Assembly: GCF_000758525.1 (NCBI RefSeq)
Contig: NZ_CP009241.1
Location: 3,906,001 to 3,970,000 of the forward strand
Reading direction: 5' to 3'
DNA length: 64,000 nt
Source of the DNA: Paenibacillus sp. FSL H7-0357
GTDB taxonomy: Bacteria; Bacillota; Bacilli; Paenibacillales; Paenibacillaceae
Numbering within the stretch: the first letter of the stretch is position 1; every line of letters begins with the position of its first letter. Below are positions 27,799-36,561 of this stretch, in pieces. A program made the translations under genes and the position numbers. The notes below the pieces were generated by a model. That model saw only the letters and a program-made list of their open reading frames with translations, searched no databases and was not told the DNA's origin.

Positions 27799-28674
27799 AT
27801 GAAATTGGCAAACCCGATTGGTATAATGGTCGATAGTCTGCGTCTTAACTTGCGGGATGGACTGGTGAAAGCTAAAGAGCTGGGGGCAGATGGTGTACAA
27901 ATCTATGCAGTTGAAGGTGAGATGGACCCTGAGAATCTGTCCCCGCGAGACCGAAAGGAATTGAAGAGTTATATCGAATCCCTAGGTCTGCGAATTTCAG
28001 CATTGTGTGGTGATCTGGCTGGCCATGGTTTTCAAGATGCGAAGGTGAATTCGGCGAAAATTGAGAAATCGAAGCGCATTCTTGATTTAGCCGTTGATCT
28101 GGGAACACAGATTGTTACCACACATATTGGTATTGTTCCGAATCAGGTGAATGATCCAGTCTATGATACGATGCAGCGTGCGTGTGAAGAGCTTGGTGTC
28201 TATGCCAAGAGCTTGGATGCCTATTTTGCAATTGAGACTGGACCGGAAAAATCTGCACATTTGAAGCAATTCCTCAATTCGCTGAGCACGAATGGCGTTT
28301 CTGTCAACTTTGACCCTGCCAACATGGTCATGGTAACGGGTGACGATCCTGTTCAAGGAGTGCACAATCTGAAAGATTACATTGTTCATACGCATGTGAA
28401 GGATGGCATCCGTCTGCGGGAGGTAGATCCCCGTGAAGTCTATGGAGCGTTAGGCTATGAGCCGATGAGTCACGACCGTATTGCCGAAGATGCTGCATCT
28501 GGCGCAAGCTATCGAGAACTGGCTTTAGGGGAAGGCCATGTGGATTTTGATAACTATTTCAAAGCGCTCCAGGATATTGGCTACACCGGGTATTTGACTA
28601 TTGAACGTGAAGTGGGCGATCAGCCGGAAGCTGATATTGCCAAAGCGATTGATTTTATCCGGCGCTATCGTTAA
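27799..28674 (+). CDS. Sugar phosphate isomerase/epimerase, TIM-barrel
   Basis: 291 residues; ATG 27799 with AGAGGAGG upstream. A second, distinct xylose-isomerase-like barrel: AIETGPE (Glu near residue 148), NFDPANMVM (Asp near 175), HTHVKDGIR (His near 201) and TIEREVG (Glu near 275) are the expected metal ligands. Paired with the preceding dehydrogenase and isomerase it probably completes a polyol/sugar-acid route. It ends at a terminator 25-30 nt downstream. Confidence 0.9.
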   Translation: MKLANPIGIMVDSLRLNLRDGLVKAKELGADGVQIYAVEGEMDPENLSPRDRKELKSYIESLGLRISALCGDLAGHGFQDAKVNSAKIEKSKRILDLAVDLGTQIVTTHIGIVPNQVNDPVYDTMQRACEELGVYAKSLDAYFAIETGPEKSAHLKQFLNSLSTNGVSVNFDPANMVMVTGDDPVQGVHNLKDYIVHTHVKDGIRLREVDPREVYGALGYEPMSHDRIAEDAASGASYRELALGEGHVDFDNYFKALQDIGYTGYLTIEREVGDQPEADIAKAIDFIRRYR

Positions 28675-28700
28675 AGAAATAGGGCAGTGATGAATACATC

Positions 28701-28744
28701 AAAAAAAGGCGAGTCTCTGAATAATGGAGACTTGCCTCTTTTTG
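28701..28744 (+). terminator. Terminator of the dehydrogenase/isomerase operon
   Basis: GGCGAGTCTC, 9-nt loop, GAGACTTGCC then TCTTTTTG, with an A-run on the left side so it may act in both directions. Confidence 0.88.
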
Positions 28745-28870
28745 TTGTTCCACGTTGATTTTTTATCGAAGAACAAATTCTCCAGGCATCTACAGGGATA
28801 CTGATAGAACAAAAGTAGACCATGGAGGCAACCCATATTGTGACAAGCTTTTTCATTAACAAAATCCCCT

Positions 28871-29016
28871 TTGATTGAACTTGAGAATATACATTTAGGG
28901 AAAAGTGACGGAGGGGAAGTTTGGAACTGGAGGAGCGATAGCGTCCGGAAGTCCAAACATTCTCTGTAGTCACGGCCAATCCCAAGATAGAAGGATATTA
29001 AGATCAATCTATATAG
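28871..29016. repeat. Dispersed MITE-like repeat, copy B (internally deleted)
   Basis: Left end TTGATTGAACTTGAG, core TTTGGAACTGGAGGAGCGAT (28920-28939), then directly GGAAGTCCAAACATTCTCTG and the right end AGATCAATCTATATAG. Compared with copies A and D the middle section of about 80 bp is missing. It occupies the gap between the isomerase operon and the TetR-type gene; nothing else is seen there. Confidence 0.75.
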
Positions 29017-29025
29017 CAATTAGAA

Positions 29026-29574
29026 CTATTCACAGATTCGCTCCAGCAATGTTCCCAATTGTTCAGCTAATGCTTGATGTGAAATCGGCATTTCATTCGA
29101 AAACCACCATTCCACTACGCCTACATAAGCCGAGGCCACAAATGTCACGGTAAGGTCTGCATTTAACCCCTGGTTTTTTCCTTTCGTCACATCCACCTCA
29201 TTACGGAACTCTTCAATCAGAAAGTCAACGAACCGGTTGCGAAAATATGGGGCTCCTTTACTTGCCAGCATCATTGAAAAAAAGGAGTAATTGTCTTCGA
29301 GGTATTCTGTCCAGATCAACGAACCGCTTACAAAATCCAGATCAGCTGCTGCTTCACACCGCTCCCGCAGCTCGTTAATATGGGCCTCTATGAGTTTGTC
29401 CAGCAAATCGTATTTATCCGTGTAATGAAGATAAAACGTTCCCCGGCTGATATTTGCTCTGTCGGATAGATCCTGTAAGGTGATATCATCAATATTCTTT
29501 TCAGACATTAGTTCAATAATGGCTTTCTTTAAAGCTTCTTGCGTCTTGAGTATTCTCCGATCTATTTTAGCCAT
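29026..29574 (-). CDS. TetR-family transcriptional regulator
   Basis: About 182 residues from ATG 29574 (MAKIDRRILKTQEALKKA); an upstream ATG at 29613 would add 13 residues and neither has a strong ribosome binding site. The HTH reads ITLQDLSDRANISRGTFYLH, a classic TetR motif. The C-terminal half is the variable ligand domain (type similar to the TetR_C_33/YxaF group). No divergent efflux or enzyme gene lies next to it, so its target is unknown. Confidence 0.9.
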   Translation of the reverse strand: MAKIDRRILKTQEALKKAIIELMSEKNIDDITLQDLSDRANISRGTFYLHYTDKYDLLDKLIEAHINELRERCEAAADLDFVSGSLIWTEYLEDNYSFFSMMLASKGAPYFRNRFVDFLIEEFRNEVDVTKGKNQGLNADLTVTFVASAYVGVVEWWFSNEMPISHQALAEQLGTLLERICE

Positions 29575-29691
29575 CTTATGGTCACCAGACTTTCTTAAGG
29601 TAATAACTAACATAACACTTGAACCTAGTTGTAATTATAGACAATTGCACATTAATGTATCAAGGGTTATTATGCTTTTGAAAAATGGATG

Positions 29692-29722
29692 TTGACTTGG
29701 AGTTAACTCCAGAGGGTAAACT
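29692..29722 (+). promoter_or_regulatory. MerR-type promoter/operator with 19-bp spacer
   Basis: TTGACT at 29692-29697 and TAAACT at 29717-29722 are 19 bp apart. The spacer holds the dyad TTGGAGTTAACTCCAGAG. An over-long spacer with a central dyad is characteristic of MerR-family promoters. The MerR-type gene at 29975 is 250 bp downstream, so it is the likely regulator. Confidence 0.75.
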
Positions 29723-29764
29723 CCTTTATGTAGCAATAGCTAATAAAAAATAGAGGAGGCATTG

Positions 29765-29812
29765 TTGATCAGTCTAGGTATGCCGGAGCAGGCATTTAAC
29801 TATAAAAGTTGA
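29765..29812 (+). pseudogene. Remnant of a MerR-controlled gene, cut by the repeat
   Basis: A strong GAGGAGG (29753-29759) precedes TTG 29765, opening 15 codons (LISLGMPEQAFNYKS) that end at TGA just inside the left end of repeat copy C at 29800. It looks like the 5' end of a gene behind the MerR-type promoter whose body has been lost. It may instead be a leader peptide. Confidence 0.35.
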
Positions 29813-29911
29813 ACACAAGAACTACCTAGAGGCAAAAGCAGCGGAGGGGAATTTTGGAACTGTAGGAGCGATAGCGAGGATGGCGTACTGGCATCTGTCG
29901 ACGCTATATAA
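29800..29911. repeat. Dispersed MITE-like repeat, copy C (degenerate)
   Basis: Left end CTATAAAAGTTGAAC matches the family end at 12 of 15 positions. The core TTTTGGAACTGTAGGAGCG (29853-29871) is intact and the right side ends near CTATATA at 29904-29910. The region after the core is mostly deleted. Confidence 0.65.
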
Positions 29912-29974
29912 GTAGAAAATGGACTAAGTTTCATGCAATTAATAATTGGATGCGAACCGGGAGGTGAAGCGAGT

Positions 29975-30385
29975 ATGGCGTTGGCCATTAAACAGGTTGC
30001 AGAGAAATTTGATGTTTCCCAGGATACACTCCGTTATTATGAACGGATCGGGCTGATTCCTCATGTAAATCGCAATAAAAGCGGTAACAGAGATTATACG
30101 GAAGAAGACTGCAAATGGGTTGAGTTTATCATCTGTATGCGGCATGCCGGTCTCTCGATTGAAGTATTGATTGAATATGTCGATTTGTTTAACCAGGGTG
30201 ATGAATCCGCCGAGGCCAGAAAAGATCTATTAATCGAGGAACGCAAGCAGCTCGCCACAAGAATGGAAGTCATGAAGAAAACGCTGGAACGCTTGGATTC
30301 TAAGATTTCAAGGTATGAGCAAACTATAGGAAAAAGAGAAAAAACACTAAGAAGATCTGCTGAGCAGTCTGATAACGAAATCTAG
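29975..30385 (+). CDS. MerR-family transcriptional regulator
   Basis: 136 residues; ATG 29975 with GGGAGGTGA upstream (a longer frame to 29933 is not needed). The winged helix reads AIKQVAEKFDVSQDTLRYYERIGLIP, followed by a coiled-coil dimer helix (residues 85-125). It has no cysteine pattern for metal sensing: a single Cys in the effector region (IICMRHAG) recalls AdhR-type aldehyde/electrophile sensors. Its usual neighbour, a dehydrogenase or reductase gene, is missing. Confidence 0.9.
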   Translation: MALAIKQVAEKFDVSQDTLRYYERIGLIPHVNRNKSGNRDYTEEDCKWVEFIICMRHAGLSIEVLIEYVDLFNQGDESAEARKDLLIEERKQLATRMEVMKKTLERLDSKISRYEQTIGKREKTLRRSAEQSDNEI

Positions 30386-30423
30386 GATTAAACACCTATG
30401 TACGATCCCTTTAAGGCGTAATA

Positions 30424-30463
30424 AAAAGCGAACCGGCAGCTACAGTGCTGCTGGTTCGCTTTT
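30424..30463 (+). terminator. Terminator of the MerR-type gene
   Basis: AAAAGCGAACCGGCAGC, loop, GCTGCTGGTTCGCTTTT: almost perfect 17-bp stem, functional in both directions. Confidence 0.9.
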
Positions 30464-30568
30464 GTTGATTAATTTTTCGCTGCTGCAATGAGCATTACAT
30501 ATCAAGTTTAACGTTAGTGAGACCTTTCACGATTTCAGGGTCGTTATGAGAAATGGAAGACGGTGGCA

Positions 30569-31435
30569 TTATAAGTCATTCATCATTTCATCAACGTAGG
30601 TGCTTTTCAACGATTGGACTGCGGATTCCCTGTTTATTGAATAAGAAATTTTATAGATACAGGAGTATATCACGTTAAGGACGTATTCAAATGCTATTTG
30701 CGAGGAAAAGGTTCCGATCTTGGCATGTTTTACTTCATCATTTGGCACTTGAATACAGAGCGTACTGAGTTTTGCCAGTTCACTTTGAGTGGTAGCTGTG
30801 ATGGTGATAAAAGGGATCTGTTCACGTCTGAAGTGCTGAGCTGCTCTTACATAAATCGGTGACTTTCCGTGGTAAGTCAAGAAAATCGCGCAATCCTCTT
30901 CCGTCAAATTAACGGTATGATATGCCCATTCGTACAGCTCAGTAGCGATCACTACATATTTGTTGATTTTAATCATTTTATTCTGAAAACTCTTCGCGCG
31001 GATTTGGGAATCTCCCAAGGCATAGATAAAGATCCTTTTTGCTTTGTCCAGCATCCCGGCTGTTTGGGACAGCAAATCATCATCCATGTAGGCATAGGTT
31101 TTGTCGATCGTTTCCTTCATCAATTCAGCAATTTCTTTCGCCACTTGAAGTGGAGATTCCTCATCACTAAACGGATAATTAGGGTCGACGCTGGAAATGT
31201 TCTGGGTATATTGCTGGAATTCCCGGGCAAGTTTAATGATGAACTCTTTAAATCCGGACAGCCCAAGTTTATGGGTTAAGCGATTGACCGCTGAATGCGA
31301 TGTATAAGTAGCCTTTGCAAGCTCCTGAATATTTAAATGCAGTATGCTTTCTTTATGCATCAGAATATAGGCAGCGATACTTTTTTCGTTTGGTGTAAAG
31401 TTATGCATTTCCGATAATTGGGTCAATATCTTCAA
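30569..31435 (-). CDS. RpiR-family transcriptional regulator
   Basis: About 288 residues. The TTG at 31435 is preferred because AGGAG lies 8 nt upstream, giving LLKILTQLSEMHNFTPNEKSIA. The N-terminal RpiR HTH (IQELAKATYTSHSAVNRLTHKLG) is followed by a SIS sugar-phosphate-binding domain (residues 115-255; FIYALGDSQIRAKSFQNKM, FLTYHGKSPIYVRAAQHF). It is divergent from two Gfo/Idh/MocA dehydrogenase genes starting at 31581 and probably controls them in response to a sugar phosphate. Confidence 0.92.
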   Translation of the reverse strand: MKILTQLSEMHNFTPNEKSIAAYILMHKESILHLNIQELAKATYTSHSAVNRLTHKLGLSGFKEFIIKLAREFQQYTQNISSVDPNYPFSDEESPLQVAKEIAELMKETIDKTYAYMDDDLLSQTAGMLDKAKRIFIYALGDSQIRAKSFQNKMIKINKYVVIATELYEWAYHTVNLTEEDCAIFLTYHGKSPIYVRAAQHFRREQIPFITITATTQSELAKLSTLCIQVPNDEVKHAKIGTFSSQIAFEYVLNVIYSCIYKISYSINRESAVQSLKSTYVDEMMNDL

Positions 31436-31523
31436 CAGATTCACTCCTATAAACATTTTGTTCAAAAAGCTACCGGGATCTAACCAAGGAATTGGTGGAA
31501 TGTACCGTTTTGCCGGCTGATCC

Positions 31524-31551
31524 TTTACGCTAGGCTGAGTTCTTCTATAAT
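31524..31551 (+). promoter_or_regulatory. Candidate sigma-A promoter of the dehydrogenase pair
   Basis: TTTACG (31524-31529) and TATAAT (31546-31551) with a 16-bp spacer, 30 nt before the ATG at 31581. Confidence 0.5.
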
Positions 31552-31580
31552 AAATGAAAAAGACTTAAGGGGGAATTCAT

Positions 31581-32600
31581 ATGCTTACGATCGGTTATAT
31601 CGGGAATGGCAAAAGCACAAACCGTTATCATCTGCCTTTTTCATTAAACCGGGAAAATTTGAAGGTGAAGACGATCTACGCCCGTAATCCGGGTAAAGGA
31701 GAGTGGGAGAAGGCGCCGGGCATCCTTTACACCGATGAACTTGAAATGTTAATGAACGATGAAGAGATTCAGTTGATCGTGATCTGTACACATATTGATT
31801 CGCATTATGCTTATGCCAAAATGGCGCTTGACCACGGGAAGAATGTGCTTGTCGAAAAACCTTTTATGCCAACTAAAGAAGAAGCAGTCTCAATCTTCCA
31901 ATACGCCAAAGAGAAAAATCTGGTACTCCAATGTTATCAGAATAGACGTTACGACTCGGACTTCCTCACGACCAAAAAGGTTATCGAATCAGGTAAACTG
32001 GGTGATTTGCTGGAGGTGGAGATGCATTACGATTATTATCGCCCGGAGACCCCGAATTCAGTTACGCATTACTCCAAAAATAACAGTTACTTATACGGAC
32101 ATGGGGTTCACACCATTGATCAGGTCTTATCCTACTTTGGGGAACCGGAATATATACATTACGATGTTCGTCAACTGCTGGGAACCGGCAGAATGAATGA
32201 TTACTTTGATCTGGATTTCTATTATTCTACACTCAAGGTATCGGTTAAATCGAGCTTCTTCCGCTTGAAGGCGCGGCCCAGTTTTGTTGTATACGGAAAA
32301 AAAGGGGTATTCGTTAAACAAACGCAGGACCGCCAGGAAGAGCACCTGAAATTATTTTATTTGCCCAAGGGACATGCTGATTTTGGCATTGATTTGCCGG
32401 AGCATTATGGTACCCTGACTTATCTGGATGATGCAGGCCAATATCATGAAGAAAAAGTCGTCTCTGAGAAGGGTGACTATGCCCGGGTATATGACGATAT
32501 GTATCAAGCTATCCTGCAGGGCAAAGATAAGACAATAAAGGATGAAGAAACGATTGCCGTTATGGAGATCATCGAGAATGGGATAGAGGGGTGCAGCTAG
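31581..32600 (+). CDS. Gfo/Idh/MocA oxidoreductase, YhhX-like
   Basis: 339 residues; AAGGGGGA precedes ATG 31581. The N-terminus IGYIGNGKSTNRYHLPF and the later VICTHIDSHYAYAKMAL, VEKPFMPTKEEA, YQNRRYDSDFLTTKKVIESG and HGVHTIDQVLSYFG closely follow the Escherichia coli YhhX protein as I remember it. It is an NAD(P)-dependent sugar-type dehydrogenase of unknown substrate. It is the first of two such genes; the next starts 2 nt after its stop. Confidence 0.9.
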   Translation: MLTIGYIGNGKSTNRYHLPFSLNRENLKVKTIYARNPGKGEWEKAPGILYTDELEMLMNDEEIQLIVICTHIDSHYAYAKMALDHGKNVLVEKPFMPTKEEAVSIFQYAKEKNLVLQCYQNRRYDSDFLTTKKVIESGKLGDLLEVEMHYDYYRPETPNSVTHYSKNNSYLYGHGVHTIDQVLSYFGEPEYIHYDVRQLLGTGRMNDYFDLDFYYSTLKVSVKSSFFRLKARPSFVVYGKKGVFVKQTQDRQEEHLKLFYLPKGHADFGIDLPEHYGTLTYLDDAGQYHEEKVVSEKGDYARVYDDMYQAILQGKDKTIKDEETIAVMEIIENGIEGCS

Positions 32601-32601
32601 A

Positions 32602-33597
32602 ATGAAATTAGGAATCGTGGGAGCCGGCAACATAGTAATGGAGTTATTAAGCTTTGTTCGTGATATTCCTACTATCTCATTACAGGCCATCTCTTCAAAA
32701 CCTGACCATCAGGAAAAATTGCTGACCCTGCAAAGCCAATATGGAATTTCTCAGATCTTCTACAATTATGCTGAGATGCTTGGGAGTGATGAAGTGGATA
32801 CGGTCTATATCGGGCTGCCCAATCATCTGCATTATTCCTATGCGAAAGAAGCTTTACTGAGAGGCAAGCATGTCATTTGTGAGAAGCCGTTCACATCCAA
32901 TTTGGGTGAATTTCTGGAGTTGAAAGAGATTGCACTTCAGAGTGGATTAATACTGGTAGAAGCCATCACGAATCAATATTTAAAAAACTATCTAAGCATG
33001 AAGGAATTTCTGCCCAAGCTTGGAGAGCTCAAAATCGTGGAATGCAACTATTCCCAATATTCCTCCCGCTATGATGCCTTCAAAGCAGGAGAGGTGCTGC
33101 CCGCCTTTAACCCGGTACTGTCCGGGGGAGCGTTGATGGATATCAATATTTATAATATTCATTTGGCGATAGGCCTCTTCGGAAGCCCGGAGAAGGTGGA
33201 GTACTTTGCGAACATGGAGCGTGGGATAGATACTTCAGGCATTCTGATGCTTGATTACGGTAATTTCAAATGTGTCTGCATAGGTTCAAAAGACAGCGCA
33301 GCTCCTAGTGCAGTTAACATTCAAGGCAATAAAGGATATATCCGCCTGACAGGCTCGACTAACAGTATAGATTGCTTTGATTATGTTCCCAATAAGGAGC
33401 AACCCATCCGGGTAGATCGTAAAGATCATCCCCACCGGATGTATGATGAATTCATCGCCTTTGACCGTATGATAAATGAAATGGATATGGAAAAGGTTAC
33501 GGATAGGCTCGAACATAGCGAGAGAGTCATGCGTGTGATTGAGCTTGCCAAGCTGTCTGCCAATCTTGTGTTTGGTCCGGACAGATCGAAGCAATAA
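32602..33597 (+). CDS. Gfo/Idh/MocA oxidoreductase
   Basis: 331 residues; ATG 32602 after GAGGGG. Rossmann start LGIVGAGNIVMELL, family signature CEKPFTSN near residue 95, and GGALMDINIYNIHLAIGLFG near 175 as the second conserved block. It is co-transcribed with the YhhX-like gene and probably acts on the same or a related sugar derivative. Both are under the RpiR-type regulator by context. Confidence 0.9.
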   Translation: MKLGIVGAGNIVMELLSFVRDIPTISLQAISSKPDHQEKLLTLQSQYGISQIFYNYAEMLGSDEVDTVYIGLPNHLHYSYAKEALLRGKHVICEKPFTSNLGEFLELKEIALQSGLILVEAITNQYLKNYLSMKEFLPKLGELKIVECNYSQYSSRYDAFKAGEVLPAFNPVLSGGALMDINIYNIHLAIGLFGSPEKVEYFANMERGIDTSGILMLDYGNFKCVCIGSKDSAAPSAVNIQGNKGYIRLTGSTNSIDCFDYVPNKEQPIRVDRKDHPHRMYDEFIAFDRMINEMDMEKVTDRLEHSERVMRVIELAKLSANLVFGPDRSKQ

Positions 33598-33601
33598 ATA
33601 T

Positions 33602-33637
33602 AAAAAAAGGGCCACTGACATATTCAGTGGTCCTTCT
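33602..33637 (-). terminator. Terminator between convergent dehydrogenase and VanZ-like genes
   Basis: GGGCCACTGA, loop CATAT, TCAGTGGTCC. The seven-A run to its left gives a T-tail on the minus strand, so it primarily ends the VanZ-like gene and may also serve the plus-strand operon. Confidence 0.82.
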
Positions 33638-33643
33638 CTATGT

Positions 33644-34561
33644 TCACTCCCACCAATGCTTCATTTCTGTAATTCCAACATCCCACAGTTTAGCATTGCC
33701 GGAAACTATAATCGTAATTTCGTTGATTTTATCAAAGGGTATCTCCAGAGGTTCGGCTTCTTTACTATATTCATCATTGTATTGAGCCACCATGTTCCCG
33801 TCTGCCATTACAGTGACCTCACCTTTGGAATCCCCATTGTCCTGAATGCCATAATAGGAATAGAACTTTACATCTATTTTGTTCCCCAAGATATAGGTGT
33901 ACTTTTTATCTTTGTCGCCATCACTGCTATACATGTTAAATTCAGGTTCAATTCTCTTGCCTGCTACAGTGAAAGTTGGAAGGTTCCCGGTCATAGGAAA
34001 ATTACCTGTAACTTCCTTCAGTTCATGTAGAGCTCGGATAGGGCCTTCTTGTTTCACTAAAGCATAATTGACAGTTTCAGAGATTATAATTATCCCTACA
34101 AAAAATAGAACAACTGACAAAGCTGCAACCATGAGCTTTTTATAAGTGATTTTCGGAGAAAATCCAACCTTGTATGCGAAAAATCCTATCGCGCCACCTA
34201 ATGTATTGGATATTACATCATCTACATCAAAGCTGCCGAGATAAGTTAAAGCCTGCAACGTTTCCAGAACGAGAATCGCCAAGACAAACAAAGAAATGAA
34301 CTTCCTGAATCTGACACGATACAACAGGGGGAAAAGTACGCCGAAAGGGATAAAGGCAGCAATATTGCCAAAATCATATACCCATGAAAAAGTCGGTTTT
34401 GGAAAACGAAGCGGAATGGTTTCTGGAACAAGTATAAATGTGTATCCAGATTGACCCGTTGCATTCTCTAATCTGTTAAAAGCAAAGAATATAAAATACA
34501 AAATTAAAAGGGTGTATAGAATGGTTCCTGCAGAGATGAACTTCCGCCATTTCGTATCCAT
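33644..34561 (-). CDS. VanZ-like membrane protein with extracellular domain
   Basis: 305 residues. The N-terminal half has four to five membrane helices with VanZ-type conserved parts (FGNIAAFIPFGVLFPLLY near residue 65; LETLQALTYLGSFDVDDVISNTLGG near 98). A further helix (about 145-165) leads to a 140-residue C-terminal domain rich in beta structure, ending ELKHWWE-like (KLWDVGITEMKHWWE). VanZ proteins affect lipoglycopeptide (teicoplanin) susceptibility in some bacteria; the function of the C-terminal domain is unknown. It stands alone. Confidence 0.85.
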   Translation of the reverse strand: MDTKWRKFISAGTILYTLLILYFIFFAFNRLENATGQSGYTFILVPETIPLRFPKPTFSWVYDFGNIAAFIPFGVLFPLLYRVRFRKFISLFVLAILVLETLQALTYLGSFDVDDVISNTLGGAIGFFAYKVGFSPKITYKKLMVAALSVVLFFVGIIIISETVNYALVKQEGPIRALHELKEVTGNFPMTGNLPTFTVAGKRIEPEFNMYSSDGDKDKKYTYILGNKIDVKFYSYYGIQDNGDSKGEVTVMADGNMVAQYNDEYSKEAEPLEIPFDKINEITIIVSGNAKLWDVGITEMKHWWE

Positions 34562-34739
34562 AAATATCTCCTTAATCTCATACTAAAACACACTTTGATG
34601 CACACGACTTAATATTATAATATTTATATTGGTGGATGTAAACGAAGTGAGGAACCCATTCACCTTCTTTAATCGAATAGGGGTGACCCCAGCCATAAAT
34701 GACTGCTTGGGACACCCCCGTTATCTACACATAATACCT

Positions 34740-36485
34740 TTATTTACTGCTCCATAAGGCTACACGGTCCTGAACATATTTGGTGTAGCCTTTTTCCATT
34801 TTCTCAACGCCGGCTTTATCCAGTTCAGCCATGTAGGCATCCCAGATTTTATCGAATTCGGCCGGTTTCGCCAGGATGGCCTGGGGAATGCGTTTCCACG
34901 TAATATCCCTCATTTTGTTACCCAGAATGGAGACTTCATCCTCGCCCGGAATCGCGATATTCCATGCCGCTCCATAAGCTTTTTCCGCGAATTCTTCTTC
35001 TTTCGGGAACAAATCCTTCCATGTGGTAGCCTTGTAAGCGGCCAAGGTTTCTTTTTCAACATCGCTGTAACCCAATACAAGCTGTTCCGGGAAATTTCTA
35101 GTGTAATAGTTGCCGGTTGAGTCCTTGGCGCCATCACCATAGTGGACCATCATATTCCAGTAGAAGCCGAGTCCGGATTCTTTAGTAAACGCCGTATTGT
35201 CGTTGTTAATCCGGTCCTGAACTTCTGCAGGAATGACGCGTTTGCCGTTTTCCACTACATAATGCTTGCCTTCAATTCCCCAGTTGTTCAGGATTTGCCC
35301 TTCGTCGGAAGCGAGGTAATCCAGGAACTTAATCGTACGGACCGGATCTGGATTCGTGCTGGAGATCGAGATGCCGTAACCACCCATAAAGCCGGTAGGC
35401 CAGAAGCTGGTTTCCTTATATTCTTTCGTCAGCGTTACCGGATAATGGCCATAGGTTTGATCGAATTTGCCTGCCGTCTTGAGTGCCTGCTGGGCGTCGT
35501 TGTAGTCCCAATCCTGGTCAATCAGGCCGAGCACCCGTCCGGTGGCTACTTTAGCTTTGTATTGGTCATACTTCTGGACGAAGCTTTCCTTATCGAGCAG
35601 GCCGATGTCATTCATATGGTTCAGCCAGCGGAAATATTCTTTCTCCTCCGGACGGCGGAAGTGGTAGATGGCCTCATGGGTCTCCTGATCGACGTAATAT
35701 TCCCCGTCATCCGAGCCGCCTGTCGTGGCAACCGCAGGGTTGGTGACGGAAATATACATATGCCAGTCATCTGCGTTCAGGGAAACCCCAATGTTTTTGT
35801 TGCCGTTCTCATCGGTGGGATGCTTCTCCAGATAGGCTTTGATCACATTTTCATAATCGGCAACCGTTCTGATTTCCGGATATCCGGCTTCTTTCACCAC
35901 ACGGTGCTGCAGTTCGAATCCGCCCCCGGCCACGAATTTCTTCTCATCCACTGCTGCCCAGGTCGGAATGGCATAGATGGACTGGTCTTCATTGGTATAC
36001 TTGGCCCGGGCGAGGTTGTCGCCGAGCACACGTTTGATGTTGGGCGCATATTTATCAATTAATTCGGTCAGATCGATGACTGCTCCGGCATCGACAAGCT
36101 TGCCGATATCCGCTTTGGCGGAAATAATATCCGGATATTCGCCGCCGGCTGCGATCAATGCGATTTTTTGCTGCGGGTCACCGACAGCAAATTCCGCATC
36201 GAGGGTGACACCTGTTTTCTCAGTAAGTACTTTACTGACTTCGTCTTTCATATTGTTCCAGTTCGGATTCGGGTCCTCCGCGAAGAAGGAGAGTGTAAGC
36301 GGACTTAAATCTTCGGCTTTCGCCGTAGCCTCTGCGGTGGCGCTGCCACCATTTGTAGCCTTAGTGCCTCCGGCATTCTCTGCCGTATTCTTGGTATTGT
36401 TCGAGCCGCCGCAGCCTGCCAGCACACTGAGGAGCAAGGTCAAGACCATCAGTACGACGTACGGTTTCGCTGTCTTTCTTGTCAT
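34740..36485 (-). CDS. Extracellular sugar-binding lipoprotein, LplA type
   Basis: A 581-residue secreted lipoprotein with a signal segment and lipobox LAGC near residue 25, then a Gly/Asn/Thr/Ala-rich linker. The mature part resembles LplA/YtcQ solute-binding proteins of oligosaccharide importers. It is the last gene of a minus-strand operon (kinase, regulator, two permeases, binding protein) running from 41900. No classical T-tailed terminator follows; a GGGGTG/CACCCC dyad at about 34679-34718 may serve. The substrate is probably an oligosaccharide also acted on by the divergent GH2 enzyme. Confidence 0.93.
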   Translation of the reverse strand: MTRKTAKPYVVLMVLTLLLSVLAGCGGSNNTKNTAENAGGTKATNGGSATAEATAKAEDLSPLTLSFFAEDPNPNWNNMKDEVSKVLTEKTGVTLDAEFAVGDPQQKIALIAAGGEYPDIISAKADIGKLVDAGAVIDLTELIDKYAPNIKRVLGDNLARAKYTNEDQSIYAIPTWAAVDEKKFVAGGGFELQHRVVKEAGYPEIRTVADYENVIKAYLEKHPTDENGNKNIGVSLNADDWHMYISVTNPAVATTGGSDDGEYYVDQETHEAIYHFRRPEEKEYFRWLNHMNDIGLLDKESFVQKYDQYKAKVATGRVLGLIDQDWDYNDAQQALKTAGKFDQTYGHYPVTLTKEYKETSFWPTGFMGGYGISISSTNPDPVRTIKFLDYLASDEGQILNNWGIEGKHYVVENGKRVIPAEVQDRINNDNTAFTKESGLGFYWNMMVHYGDGAKDSTGNYYTRNFPEQLVLGYSDVEKETLAAYKATTWKDLFPKEEEFAEKAYGAAWNIAIPGEDEVSILGNKMRDITWKRIPQAILAKPAEFDKIWDAYMAELDKAGVEKMEKGYTKYVQDRVALWSSK

Positions 36486-36561
36486 GAATAGAAACCCTCC
36501 CTTTTTCTGGTCACAAAATGTATTGTATACACAGGCTAAGCCTGCCGATACCGGAGACGGA

